Below the pieces are notes generated by a model. It did not search any database. It was not told where the DNA came from and saw only the letters and a list, made by a program, of their open reading frames with translations. From assembly GCF_036884655.1 (NCBI RefSeq), contig NC_088354.1, positions 17,617,001-17,681,000 on the forward strand: 64,000 nt of DNA. The letters run 5' to 3'. A program made the position numbers and the translations under genes. Shown in pieces: positions 45,249 to 58,300 of this stretch (its first letter is position 1; each line of letters opens with the position of its first letter). The DNA is from Musa acuminata AAA Group (taxonomy: Eukaryota > Streptophyta > Magnoliopsida > Zingiberales > Musaceae).

Positions 45249-45875
45249 TGATGGGATATAAAGAGAGAAACAAACTTTTGTATACAAACAAATACAAGCA
45301 GGCCGTAAGAAACAATAGAATTAAATGGAAATCGCAATCAAACAGGACACCAAGATTTATATAGAAAACCCCTTCAACGAAAAGGGTAAAAACCACAGGG
45401 CAAACCAGAGATAATCCACTATAAGAATAATGAATATATGAATCTCAAATTTTTTTACCCAAAACCCAAGCAACAATCTTAAGAGAATAACTGAGATAAA
45501 AGGATTACGTCACTGTGCACAATATCTAAAATCTCCCCAAGTAATCACAGCAAAAATCTACTGTAGATCTGATCTAACCTGATATGAGAACACTACATGG
45601 ATGATTGAGAACAGTCTCTCTACGTTGTCCTTATCTTCTTCCTTTTCCTTCTTTTGTTTTTCTGCCCTTTTCTCGTCTTATTTGAATCAAATTGCTGTTG
45701 CAGTTTTCTGCCTCTACTACTACTGTAGTTTTCTGCTTTGTTGCTGTAGTTTTTCTTTTAATTTTTTACAGTCACCATACCCCTCTTATTATATCTAGGG
45801 TTAGATTAAAAGAGAGGTGGGCTATAGGCTGTTAAAGCCCACTATGGGCTGAACTCATGAGATGTCAGTCTAACA
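45249..45875 (-). repeat. 5' LTR of copia element
   Basis: 627 bp. The minus strand begins TGTTAGACTGAC and ends CCCATCA. The outer flank is TGGTC (45876-45880); its partner was lost with the other LTR. Confidence 0.87.
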
Positions 45876-47843
45876 TGGTCCAAATTATTGATGATAGTTG
45901 ATACTGATATTCCTGCATATGCCATAGTAGCTGATATGATAGTAAATCAGAAATATTCTTTTACTCTGCTTTTAACACCAATATTTATTCTATTATTCTG
46001 TCGTTCCTTAGTTTGCTGCAAAGAACTCGATAATTTAATGAAGGTCAGTGTGTTGAACCTATGTTTGAACTCTTTGCATTATGCCCTCCGGTAATATTGC
46101 ATTATTAAGGCATAATTGCAGAGAGTTCATACTACTCCGTCATCCAATTATGATTTTTAATCTCTGGTCAATTATCTTAACTACACTGAAGTATTGGTAC
46201 CGTAGAATTGCCTATGATGGAGCATGCAACCATTCTTGGATGATAATGATGATGTACATTGTCAATGCTTTAATCTCTTTAGGTGTAACTACTAATTTAT
46301 TTCCAGTAAACCATGTTTCTGTCTTTTGATATCTCGTCAAGAACTAAACACACTAATAATGTGATGTTCTCTTTTCTCTTTTCTGAGCATTCTTGTTATA
46401 CCAGTGAACAATCATGTTAGAATTTGGTGCTCTTCATATAGCCTATTGATTCTTCATTCATCTTTATGATGGGTAGCATTGATACATTAATCGTTAGTAG
46501 TTGTTGTTTGATAACCTACGAGCTGTAGTGGATGTTTTGTGAATACTTTAGTCTGTGCAAGTTGTTGGCGATACAAAATGCCGTAGGGAGTATATCGTGT
46601 TCCTATATTTATCTGTTCTTATAAGTAATGCACTTTTGCCAATATGAGATGATCAGTTGTTCTCATTGCCCTCTACTACTAAGTGCATGTTGGATTCCCA
46701 TTCTTAGTTGCAATTTGCTTTTCCTGGATTTGAGTAGCTATTGAAATCTTAGTTCGTTTATGTCATTGAGTCGATAATTCTATAAGCTTGAATTTGTTTG
46801 ATCAGTAGATCTTCCTAGAAAATTGAATTCACAATTTAGTTGTTGTTAAGGCACCATTTTGTTTGATCTTCCAGCTTCGGCGGCGACATGGTGCAAGGGG
46901 GAATAAGTTATTACATTTTCCAAAGAGCATATTTATTCCTTTAAAATCTGATAATTCATATATGTCCCTATTCCTCTAAATATTCAAATCTTTCGGACCA
47001 TTCATCCCCTAACTCATGCTAACGACTATCAATCAATCATGGTCATTATTAATTTAAACACAAAAAACAAAATTATAAATACATAAAATATTCTTTAATA
47101 TTTTTGAAAGGAGCCACTAACGGATATTAACAATAATAACATATCTGTAAATTTTTTGAATTTTGTAGGATATATGTATGATAGACTTAAATTTGAGGAT
47201 ATGTATGTAATTTTATTAGAGATAGAAAAGATTTCAACGAAAGCAAGATAATCGAATATTGATTAGCAAGGGATAAAAAGTACATATAAGGAAGAATGTA
47301 ATGGACTCATTTAGCCTGGGAAAAATTGAAATAAATAACCAAGAGAACAAGCCTTTTGTGCCTATCAAAGATAATTGCATCATGATTCATTGCTTACGAC
47401 TAATGGATAAAGAGAACCGACTATCATGAGACTACCTACGATTTCGAGCACTACTGGACAATATGCCTCGAGGAGGGGAATTGGGTGGTAAGCAAGTAGT
47501 CAGGTGATGAAGATAAAATTTTCATGAAATTTCCCTTTCTTTTCATGAAACAAACACAAATGATCCGATTGTGGGACCCAAAAAAGAAAAATACAATGTT
47601 TAATACTCTAAGAATAGGAAAAGAAAAATAAATCCATCTCTTCTTTTTTTTTCATAAGTTTTTGCTTTTAGTAAATAGATTTGCAGAAGATAAAAAAGAA
47701 CCTTTGTTTTCACAAAAGATTATTTTCTTAAGATTTAAAAGTATATCTTTTTAGATCTTTCCCATACCAAACAAAATAAAAAAAAATCAAGAAACACACT
47801 TCTAATCGAATATCTATTTTTATTCTATTTATACTGGAATATT
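45876..47843. other. AT-rich non-coding DNA
   Basis: No supported gene. Frames are short and no exon pattern is recognised. Confidence 0.5.
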
Positions 47844-49640
47844 CATGCATTAATTTATTGGATAATAATATGGAGGACAAAAAAATTTAATATACTCGAA
47901 TAAGAAAAACTTAATATTAAAAATTACTTGATAAAGTTCATCATCAACAATCAGGTTTTAAGTATCATACTATAAGGATTTTCATGTATTAATTTATTCG
48001 ATAACAATATAGAGTAAAAAAATCTTAATATAGTCAAATAAGAAGAACTTAACAGTAGCGATAACTTAAAATTGTTCATCATCAACAATCAAGTTTTAAG
48101 TATCAAATAACAACTTTCATATATTAATTTATTTAATAATAACACCAGCAATAGTTTGAAAAAGTTTGTCATCAACAATCAAATTTTAAGTACCACAAAA
48201 TAAGAGCTTTCATCTATTAATTTATTCAATAACAATATGAAGTATGAAAAATCTTAATATACTCAAGAAAAACTCCACCAATAGTAACTTAGAAAATTCA
48301 TCGATCAACAATTAGAACTTTCATACTTTAATTTATTCGATAATAATATGGGTTATGAAAAATCTTAATATACTCAAATAAGAAAAACTTAAAACTAGCA
48401 TTAACTTGAAAAAAATTATCATCAATAATCAAGTTATAAGTACCACATAATAAAAGCTTTGGTGCATTAATTTATTCGATAACAAAATTGAATACGAAAA
48501 ATCATAATATACTAAAAAAAAAACTTTACGGTCGAAAAAGTTCACCGTCAATAATCAGGTTTTAAGTATCACAAGTGCTTTCATGCATTAATTTATTCGA
48601 TAACAATATAGAGTATAAAAAATCTTAATCTAATCAAATAAGAAAGACTCAACTCTAGTAATAACTTGGAAAATTTCACTATCAACAATCAGTACCAAAT
48701 AGTAAGAGATTTCATTCATTAATTTATTCAGTAATAATTTATAGTATAAATTTTTTTAATATACTCAAATAAAAAAAATTCAACATCAACAATCAAGTTT
48801 TAAGTATCACTTAGTAAGAGCTTTTATATTAATTTATTCAATAACAACATAGTGTATAAAAAAATTTAATATAATCAAATAAGACAAACTCAACACTTAT
48901 AATAGCTTGGAAAAGTTCATCATAAACAATTAGGTTTTAAATACCACACAATAAGAGCTTTCATATATTAATTTATTATATAATAATATAAAATAAAAAA
49001 TCTTAATATAATCAAATATGACAATATCAACACCAGCAATAATTAAAAAAGTTCATTATCAACAATTAAGTTTTAAGTACTGCTTAGTAAGAGCTTTCAT
49101 ATATTAATTTATTCTATAATAATATAAAATAAAAAAATCTTAATATAATCAAATAAGAAAAATTCATAACCAGCAATAGATTGAAAAAGTTCTTCATCAA
49201 CAATTATGTTTTAAGTACCATACAATAAGAGTTTTCATGCATTAATTTATTCAAAAATAATATAAAGTATGAAAAATATTAATATACTAAAATTAAAAAA
49301 AAAACTCAACACCAACAATAACTTAAAAATGTTCATCATCAATGATCATGTTTTAAGTACCACACAATAAGAGTTGTCATACATTAATTTATTTGATAAC
49401 AATATAGAGTACGAAATATTTTAATATACTTAAATAAGAAAAACTCAACACTAGCAATAGCTTAGAAAAGTTCATCATCAAAAATTAGGTTTTAAGTACC
49501 AAACATTAAGAGCTTTGTTGTATTAATTTATTCGATAATAATATAAAGTTACAAAAATCTTAATATATTCAAATAAGTAAAACTCAACACTTGGAATAGC
49601 TCGAAAAAGTTCATAATCTACAATCAAATTTTATGTACCA
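47844..49640. repeat. About 139-bp AT-rich tandem array
   Basis: About 14 head-to-tail units. The landmark CATGCATTAATTTATTCGAT recurs near 47844, 47983, 48118, 48211, 48322, 48461, 48582, 48713, 48823, 48962, 49098, 49236, 49378 and 49516. Most spacings are 135-142 bp (mode 138-139), with shorter units of 93-131 bp between 48,118 and 48,823. Other shared motifs are AATCTTAATATACTCAAAT, GTTCATCATCAACAATCA and TTTTAAGTACCAC. Confidence 0.93.
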
Positions 49641-51886
49641 TCAGGCTTTTTTTTTTATGAAAAATTGTTTGCAGCAATCTAGTACACTAACTTCATATCG
49701 TTTACTATGTTATGAATGGGCCAATTGAGAGATCTCTCGAAGATTAGCCATGGGGTCACTCTCTTGGTTTGGTAATTATCTAAGATTACAGTGTTCGATT
49801 CAGTAGACACTATGCTACGATTGAGTCACATGATATTCTTGGGATTTAAGCTTTAAATTTTTTCCCATGATATCAAGGGATGTGTTTCATTTTCTTCATC
49901 TTCTTGTTGCTTGTAATTCTAGATCTACACTAACTCTTCGTCATTGATGGGTCTAAAATCAACTTTAGCTCCAAGACTTCTACTGCAACCACTATGAGTT
50001 TCCTAAAAAAAATGATATTTATACTTCCAAAGAAAAAAAAAAAGAAAAAAAGCATCATATTATAGTTGATACTAAATAATAATGATATTCCTAGCACTTT
50101 TTCCTTCTTGTGCATGTTTCATTTTATTACACTTCCATACAATCCTTAGTTGCTTATAATTTATTACATAATATATTGAGTTATAGTTATCAATTAATTG
50201 ATGGTGGGAGTTTATCTTTGATTAGCTCTAGATATTTATTATTCTGGTTATAGATATACGACACTTTTGAACTTAGTGTTTCTCCTTCTCCCCTCCCAAA
50301 GATATGATAATTGGGGCTAATCTAGATGACTATAGCTTCCATTCACAAGGCTTCATCTCTGCAAAGCCTTTTTTTTCCCCTTATTTTTCAATCTTTTCTT
50401 GTGCTTCAAGTTGTGTTTCATCTTTCATCATTTTCCTTTTTAAGGCTAAGCGGTGAAGGCGAAATTCGAGGATGAGAATTTTTGCGTTGATCGGCATTTT
50501 TGCCTTGTTGGAAATATTGAATTAGAGGATGAGTTGCCTCACGTCGTTGCTTTAAACTATTAAGGAATTCTTTGCTGTCGTATATATGCATTGCTGATCT
50601 GCTGTCTCTACGAGTAGATAGTATATAGAGTAGGGAAGAAGGGGGTGAATGTTTTAAAGGCAAGAATTAGTGCCCTGTATTTGTTTCGTTGGATCTTCAT
50701 ACTGTCACTAAAAGAAGCATTTCTATGAAAATAAATAAATTACTCACTCTTCCTCGCTCCTGGGGACGTCGGCGCTGTTGCTGCCGCTGCTGCCACCACC
50801 ATCCGTGTCCTCGGGCCCCAAGTAGACCTTATGACTAGGGTGTCACCGAGTAGCGGCCTCAAGTAGAATTGTTAGACAACGTATCAAGGGTCTCAACCCC
50901 ATGGATCTTGTGTACCCTTCCCGGATGGAATTATATGCCTAACATTGAATTTGATTGGCATTACCAGTGTCAACGAGAATCATTTCCTTGCATATCTGGG
51001 ATGACATCACAAAGCAAAGATAGCATGCATCTAGGAAAAACCAAGTTGTGAAAACATGTGGAACCATGGAGTTCTCCGAATTGGCACACCAAACTCCACA
51101 TATTCAAGAAAACTAGGGTGTCTATCTGCTAGGATTCATTTGATCACAATCTTTATATCATTTGTATTAATTTAGTTTCAATCTTGAAATTGGATGGTGT
51201 TTATCTTATCTATGGTTTTTGTGGCCAAATCACGAATCGTAAGCCTGCTAATCTAGTATAATAATAGTTAGTTTCAAACTTCTGATGCTGTTTAGCTTGT
51301 TATTTGTGAACTGTAATCTGAATCCTCCTGAGCTCGCAAAATCATCGATTCTCGATTTGCCACAGTGCACTCCTCTCTATGCAATGCCCTAGTCATGGGG
51401 AAGAAGTTATTTGAGGATCCAAATCATGATGGCATTTGGTGGGGAATTAGAGCAGCAGAGAAGGATCCTGTTCCTATCCATCCCTGGTCTCATTTGATGA
51501 GACTTCCCTTCTTGATTATGTTATAGCTCTATTTTCTGTTTTGTCACTTTAAGAGTATGTATGGGAAGGTGTTAAAAGAGCAGCAGCTTCCAATCCATTA
51601 GTCCCACATTCTCTATGAATTGAGACAACACCACAATTTTGATCCTTGGAGGCTTAGGCGTAGGGGCATCAAAGCAGCCAACTGGCATATAGAGCATCAA
51701 ACAAGAAGCTGACAGTAGCAAACAGTAGTTACTTTGGAGATAGATTTAATTTTCTTAATATTTTCTTGTAAAACTTTGCTACTATTTGAAGTATCCATTT
51801 CAGGTTTGATATACTCTCAACCTTCTCATTCAGATTGGACATTTTGTCGCTAAGTGAAAAAAGAATATATAGAAAATGAAAATAAA
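49641..51886. other. Non-coding DNA
   Basis: No supported gene. A small GC-rich block at 50,755-50,870 stands out. On the minus strand it reads a short acidic Gly/Ser-rich frame ending at a stop, possibly an exon remnant, but nothing confirms it. Confidence 0.4.
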
Positions 51887-52280
51887 TTATTCATAAGTAT
51901 TCATGCATACCTGAACAGATAGTGTATATGACAAATACATACATAAAAGTTTAGGGATCACTAATTGTAAAGAGGCATCAAGCAGCATTATTAAGATATT
52001 GCCCATTTGGTTGCTCTCCATTTGACTCAAAAGCCACATGATTTTGTCCTTCAAAAGAGCCTGTAAAACAAGAACACGCTTGCCGCCTTTCTTGACTTCC
52101 AACAATGTAAGATTTCTGTCCTTATTGACCTCGTAAGGATTCTTGATCATAATAATGTGAATGGTAATTGGTTTTTTCTTGATAATTTTACCTGGAAATT
52201 GAGTAGGAACTTCCTCCAAAGATGGAACGATTCACTTATGTTCCATTACCAGGAAGCCAGGAAAATGAATAAATCTCAAG
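51887..52280 (-). other. Probable 3' untranslated region of DEP1
   Basis: The sequence directly downstream of the DEP1 stop codon. A 110-codon open frame (52219-51887, minus) lies here but matches nothing I recognise and starts only about 60 bp after the stop. Confidence 0.4.
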
Positions 52281-52375
52281 TCATTGGATATCGGCAAAGG
52301 ATTTTATTGTTTTAAATCCGTGATTCTCGGGAAGAGGTGCATTTCCAGGACGAACGGAGATCAACACTTGGAGAC
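52281..52375 (-). CDS. DEP1: DEP1 terminal exon
   Basis: 95 nt, acceptor TTCTAG|GTCTCC, phase matching the 57034 donor. Encodes [20 protein letters not shown] and ends FADIQ-stop. It is 4.66 kb away from the preceding exon. Confidence 0.93.
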
Positions 52376-55300
52376 CTAGAATGAAACAGCGAACACAGCT
52401 ATCAGATATGAGGCATCAACAAGACATCTCGATTGAAAATCTTCATTCTAATTATACTGCAGTTTTCATCTCATAATAATTTGTCTTCTTTCTTTACTCC
52501 TAAGAAGTTGGTCTTCTGATGTGCTGGTTTAAATTCAGTGTTCAAGAGGAACATAGATCATTCTTCTGCATGCAAGATTATTCAGTATTCATAGGCTCCA
52601 TCAGCAAGATTCAGAAAAAGGCAATCTGAAGAAGTATTGTAGCTTGTGGGATGGACAGCATGCATTTTACACCCGGTAAGTAGTAAAGTGTGCACTAGTT
52701 ATGCACTTGCCACATCTTTCTCTCTACCAGCACCTATCTACAGTCAAATAAGATGACAATTATAACATAAGATGCCACATGTGTTATCATCCTCCTGTGA
52801 GAGTAATACTTGAACACTCTTTCGGGACGCAAGGGGCAAGGGCTATGTGGTTTCTAGCTTGGGTCATAAAGTTTTTATGTAACAAAGCCAACATAGGATT
52901 ACAAAAGCCAAATAAAAGGTTTTTTCTTCATGTTACGATCGTGAATGGGCACTAAGAGGAAAGGGTGAATTAGTGCTCAACTATCATAAAACTTTTCATC
53001 GATTCAAAAATCTCATTCAATAAAAACCGATATTAGAAATGAGCTTGACTTAGAGTGCACGTTCGTAAGCATAATAAAAATAGTAAGCAAGTAAATCAAT
53101 TTTTAATATAAATGAAAAGCATAAAAGAAATGCAAATCGAGTTTTATAGTAGTTCGGTCGTTTCGACCTACGTCCATTCCCGATTCCTCTTCACTCGAGG
53201 CCACCGGCTTCCACTACCAATCTTCTTTCCAACGAGCGAAGATCAACTACCCTTATAACTCTTTCTCCTTTTTACGGGTTTAGGAGAGAATCTTTACACC
53301 CCTCTATTACAAGTATTCCCTCACACTCTCCCTTACAACAACCTCTAAGTATACAGAAGAGGGAACTCAACTTTCTAACAAGGATTGCAACCTTAGAATC
53401 ACAAAGTTTTGTTTTGCTTTTCGTGCTTTTTCAATCAGAAAATATTATGGTATTTATAGACCCAAAATGGCTTCAAAAATTAGAGCCAAAAATTTGAATC
53501 CCTAAGATTTCGGGGTATTGGCGGTACCACCACCAGACCCTGCTATAGGACACTAACTAATTGGCCCCTAATTAAGTTGGCATGGTTACACCTAAAACCA
53601 ACTCAATTAGACCTAACTAACTCGATCTAGACACACACAATTACAAGCATGAATCCTATGTTGTCCGGCATGTCATTGGTTCATTCGATACTTCGTTCGA
53701 TCCTTTTGGCGCATCGTCCTCTCTTGCGGCATATTGCCCAATCAGCATGTTGACCTCTGCAACATCCGATCTCCTTGGCACAATGTCCGATCCTTTTGGC
53801 CCGATGCCCGAACTCATGGTATGAAGCCTTTTGTCGATACGTCGACTGATCCTCCGATTCAACGTCTAATCTTCTAACATGTTTCACTTCGGCCCAATGT
53901 TCGATTCCTCCTGCTTTAATCGATTTGCCTTTTTTGATCGAAGTTAGTCCTACGTCACTCAAAACGCAGATTAGATCGTGAACTCATTAATTGATTTCAT
54001 CATCAAAATATGAGATTCAACAATCTCCCTTTTTTTTTATGATGACAACCAATTGATGACGGAGTTTACACCAAACTCCCCCATCAATATGTCATATTGA
54101 TTAAAAACTTTGAATTCAAAAAATCATGACTATTTCATCATTGCATGCATCATGAATATTGAAAGAACCAATTAATCACATCATTGCATGCATCTTAAAA
54201 TCATTGAGTATTGCATGTATAATACCAATTCATCATGTATATTTTCAAAATCATCATTATATACATGATTTCAAATCATCATACATAATTTCAAATCATT
54301 ATTTTAGACATAATATGCATGATAATCATCATACCTTCTCCCCCTTTATCATCAACAAAAAGGAAAAGTGCAACTAGCAAGTTTTTAGATATGCAAGCTA
54401 GTAAGATAACAAATTTTGATCATGCAAGTTAGCAAGTTTTTCACATATGAAAGTTCGTAAAATTTTTGTATTTTTTGAGATATGCAAGATAGCTTGTTTT
54501 TGTATCTTTTTGAAATGTGCAAGCTAGCAAACTTTGCTTCTGTTTTGAGATAAGCAAGCTAACAATTTTAGCAAGTTTTACATCATGTAAGCTAACAAAT
54601 TTTACATCATGCAAGCTAGCAAATTTTACATCAATTTAGAACATGCAAGTTAGCAAGTTTTCTCCTTGAAATATGTAAGCTAGCAATACTTTCTCTCCCT
54701 TTATTATTGTCAAAAAGAAGAGGAGTGGAATTATATAATGGTGCAATTCATTTTCCTTTACATCAATACTCTACTCATAACATAAGGTTTACAACCATAA
54801 ATATAAAGGAATTATTTATAATGAAAATCATGTCATGAAAGATAATATCAAAGATTATGTGAATACTAAAAGACATGAATCATTTTAACAAATATCCTCT
54901 TAAATAATCAAAAATAAATCTTAGAAGATCAAATAGTAAGGAAAATCTTAAGTCATGAATTCCGAAAATGATATTCTCTTTAGTAAATAGTGAATAGAAT
55001 CATAGGAGATCAAATAAGATATCTTAATTCACATAAAATAAATCTCAAATCATTAATGTCATAGAATTAAGATTCATTTAGATAAATCTTCTCTTAGAAG
55101 ATAAAATCATACGAGAACGAAGCTTATGTCAAATAAATCAAGTGTTTGGATAAATATGAAAACAAATTGTCAAATCCAAAATTATCATCAAAATCACTTT
55201 TCTTTCATTCGGGAAATTTATTAAAAGTAACGTAGATTGATTCCTATAAGATTAAAAGTAGCTAAAGTTCTTTTAGTTCCAAATTTTGTGATTGATTTCA

Positions 55301-58300
55301 TGCTCTAGTCTTCTGTACAAAAGCTATGCATCATCATTTAAAATCGAAAAGTAATACGAAAATCATAAAGATACATATTATTGCTTCTTAAAACATACAT
55401 AGGGTTAATCTTATTAAGTGTACAAGCATTAGATTTAAATCTAAATTTTGTTCCTTTATCATAAAACATACAATTGTCATGATCTTTTTGTTCAAAATCA
55501 CTAAAAAGAGAAGCATAATCCCCCCCCCCCATTTTATATTTTATATACTAATTTTAAAATAACTAATGAAATGCATCAAGTGATTTTATAATAAAGTAAA
55601 GGGGTTTTGGTTGAGTCACTTACCTCGTTGTCGCAAGCCACCAAGGCGTAGTTCGCTATCTCTTCTTTGTCGGTTTGTTCCTCGTCTTCTGATACACTCA
55701 AATCGTCTCAAGTCGTCTTGAGTGCTTTCTTCTTCTTTTGTAGTTTCTTCTTTACTTACAGACATTCGCTTTTGAAGTGCCTCGGCCAATTACATTCATA
55801 GCAAGTTATTTTATTATTTTTAAGTTCATTTTATTTTTAAATTCTTATTTTATGAACCTTTTAAATTTACTTGTAAGGAATTCAAAGTCATCATCACTTG
55901 AGCTTTCACTCGAGTGGTCTTCATTTGTTTTAAGTGTCAAACCCTTCCTATTCTTTGGAAGGTTATTCTCAAATTCATCAAGTTCTATATATGTCATTTT
56001 ATAGGTCATCAAAGACCTGATAAGTTCTTCAAGCAAAAAGTTATTTAGGTCCTTTGCCTCTTGTATTGCAATTATTTTCGAATCTTAATTTTCAGAAAGT
56101 GATTGTAAAACTTTATTAACAAGTTCAAAATTCGAAAAATATTTGCCAAGAACTTTTAAACCATTGATGACATCCGTAAAACGTGTGTACATGTCAATAA
56201 TGGTTTTGCTTGGCTTCATTCGAAATAGTTCAAAATCATGCATCAAAAGATTAATTTTAGAATCTTTAACTCTACTCGTGCCTTCATATATGATTTCGAG
56301 TATATGTCAAATGTCATGTGTAGTTTCATAAATCGAAATACAATTAAATTCATTTTTATCTAAAGCACAAAATAAAGCATTTATAGCTTTAGTGTTCAAA
56401 GAAAAAGTCTTCTTCTCCAAATCATTTCATTCGTTCATTGGTTTTGGAAGACTTTTCAAAACCATTTTTAATGATATTCCATAAATCGAAGTTTATAGAA
56501 AATAAGAAAATCCGTATGCGTGTTTTCGAATATGTGTAGTCCGTCCCATTGAACATAGGAGGACGAACGATAGAATGACCCTCTTTATTGCTATCCATAT
56601 GAGATTCAACACATGAGACGTTGAGGAGCTATTTATTGCTATCCATCTCATCTGATGACCTTGATACTATGATGAGTGTGTTATGTATTTATTGCTATCC
56701 AGTCTGATTTCACTTTAAGTGCCCCTATAGTACAAAAAAAAAAGCATGCCATAAAGTGGGATCACTACTTTATAGCCCTAAGATCAAATATTGTCAGCTA
56801 AGAAAGACTTAGAGATGCCAATGCAACCTATAAGGGTATTAGGATTCGAGTAAGATTATGCTGTCCCTAGTATCATCTAACAGTTGAAGTTTCGAACAAA
56901 ACAGATAAGAGTTAAGACAATGAAACTAAGAATTGCCGAAGGATAAATCTATATCCATTTATACTTTAGCAATCAACAAACTACAAGAAAAACAGACTCA
57001 AACCAACAATGGAAATAACACTAATGCATTTACCTGCAGCCTTTGCTGCCACAGCTTCTGCATAGACATCAGTTACAAACAGGACTTGAGAAGGTTCATC
57101 GACTCCCACTGACACAGAAATTTCAAAGTAACTCCGTGATTCTCTTTTATTTCTATAGACCAAAAAGATTTTATATGAGTCTGTAGCTAAAGATTCTAAT
57201 AGAACATCAGCACTATAGACACCAATTATAACCTTACCCAACTGTGGTGTCAAAAAATCCACATAGGTATTTTCGTAAGTCTCCATAAGAAGTGTTTCCA
57301 AATATAAGTCTCTGAGCCTCTCTGCTACCACTTGAATATATGTAAACCTGCATCGAGAATATTCATTAAAAAGTACCACTGGCCATAGTATTCTAGAAGT
57401 GTCATAACATAAAACAAGCCGTGATATCCCACTATTCTATTTATAAAAGAAAATTGGAAATAAATCTCAAAACAAAGTCCTCTTGCCATTTAGTTAGAAG
57501 ATTATAAGAATATTTAAAAAAGATACTATTTGTAAGAAAAGTGGAGATGAATCTCATAACCAAACCCTCTTTGCCAGACTAATCAATACATCTAAGAAAA
57601 GACTTCAATTCCCACTATACCATCAAAACTTAGTGATGTTATGCTTGTCAATCAGCATACTGTAGCAGTGACCATGATTATCCATTTTATAAAGGCTAGT
57701 TGCAGGTACACTTGCATTAGTTCTCCACACAAAATTTTCACTATAATGTTTCATATTATGTTTTAAAAAAACATTCACAGAGTAATAACCATGACTATCA
57801 TTTCTCTCTAATTCTTGCAGTAGATGACTGTCATGCCATGTGTTACCATCAAGTGCATGTAGCTGAGAATTGATTCTGTTTCATATATGAAAGAAAAGGA
57901 ATTAGCCATCATAAAGTGTGTACATTCATGTAATCATCTATTAGTCCTAACTTCTATTGACAACTGAGAAAATACCAATTTAATCTTCAGAAAAAGGCAA
58001 AACTATAAAAAAGATGAATATTTTTCTCCTTATATTTGATGTCAAACATGTAATAGAAACAAAATTAAAATTCCAAGTTAAATTGTTAAACAATAGTTGA
58101 AGATGCATGGATAAGTTATGCTATGAACTTCTTTTATATATACTATCATAGCCAATTTTTTCTCTGCTACATTATTCTTTGAAGTTAAACCCATATTCCA
58201 AAAGACCACAGTTAGCAGCACAGACAACTGACTCATTTGGATGGTATAGATTGCATATGTAAAAATCTGAAAAAAGAGACGATATTATCACCTTTATGCC

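Larger units (their letters stand above)
37527..45875 (-). mobile_element. Ty1/copia retrotransposon, decayed, 3' LTR truncated
   Basis: Minus strand: 5' LTR 45875-45249, primer site 45246-45235, then gag, protease, integrase, RT and RNase H in the copia order, interrupted by a hAT transposon at 41641-37908. A polypurine tract (37570-37561 region) is followed by only the first 34 bp of the 3' LTR (37560-37527), where a 446-bp LTR takes over. Many stops and frameshifts make it inactive. RT and integrase motifs resemble the TNT 1-94 group of copia elements. Confidence 0.9.
52932..56672 (-). mobile_element. TR-GAG-like element, copy 4 (5' LTR missing)
   Basis: Minus strand: gag relic 56598 to about 55,605, non-coding interior with the GCTAGCTTGCA array (about 54,365-54,710), inverted-repeat module, purine tract, and one LTR at 54022-52932. 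Upstream of gag there is only a weak primer-site-like remnant (GATAC context near 56,660) and no 5' LTR. It sits in the last intron of DEP1, in the same orientation as the gene. Confidence 0.85.

Noticed and set aside
47844..49640. CRISPR-like regular repeats
   Set aside because: Units are whole 139-bp tandem repeats without unique spacers, in a plant genome.
51396..51530. Short frame with KLFEDPNHDGIWWGIRAAEK, exon-like composition
   Set aside because: Not recognised as any family; no clear splice sites or neighbours.
51887..52219. 110-codon minus-strand frame beside DEP1
   Set aside because: It is in the expected DEP1 3' untranslated region, has no recognised motif and starts about 60 bp after the DEP1 stop.
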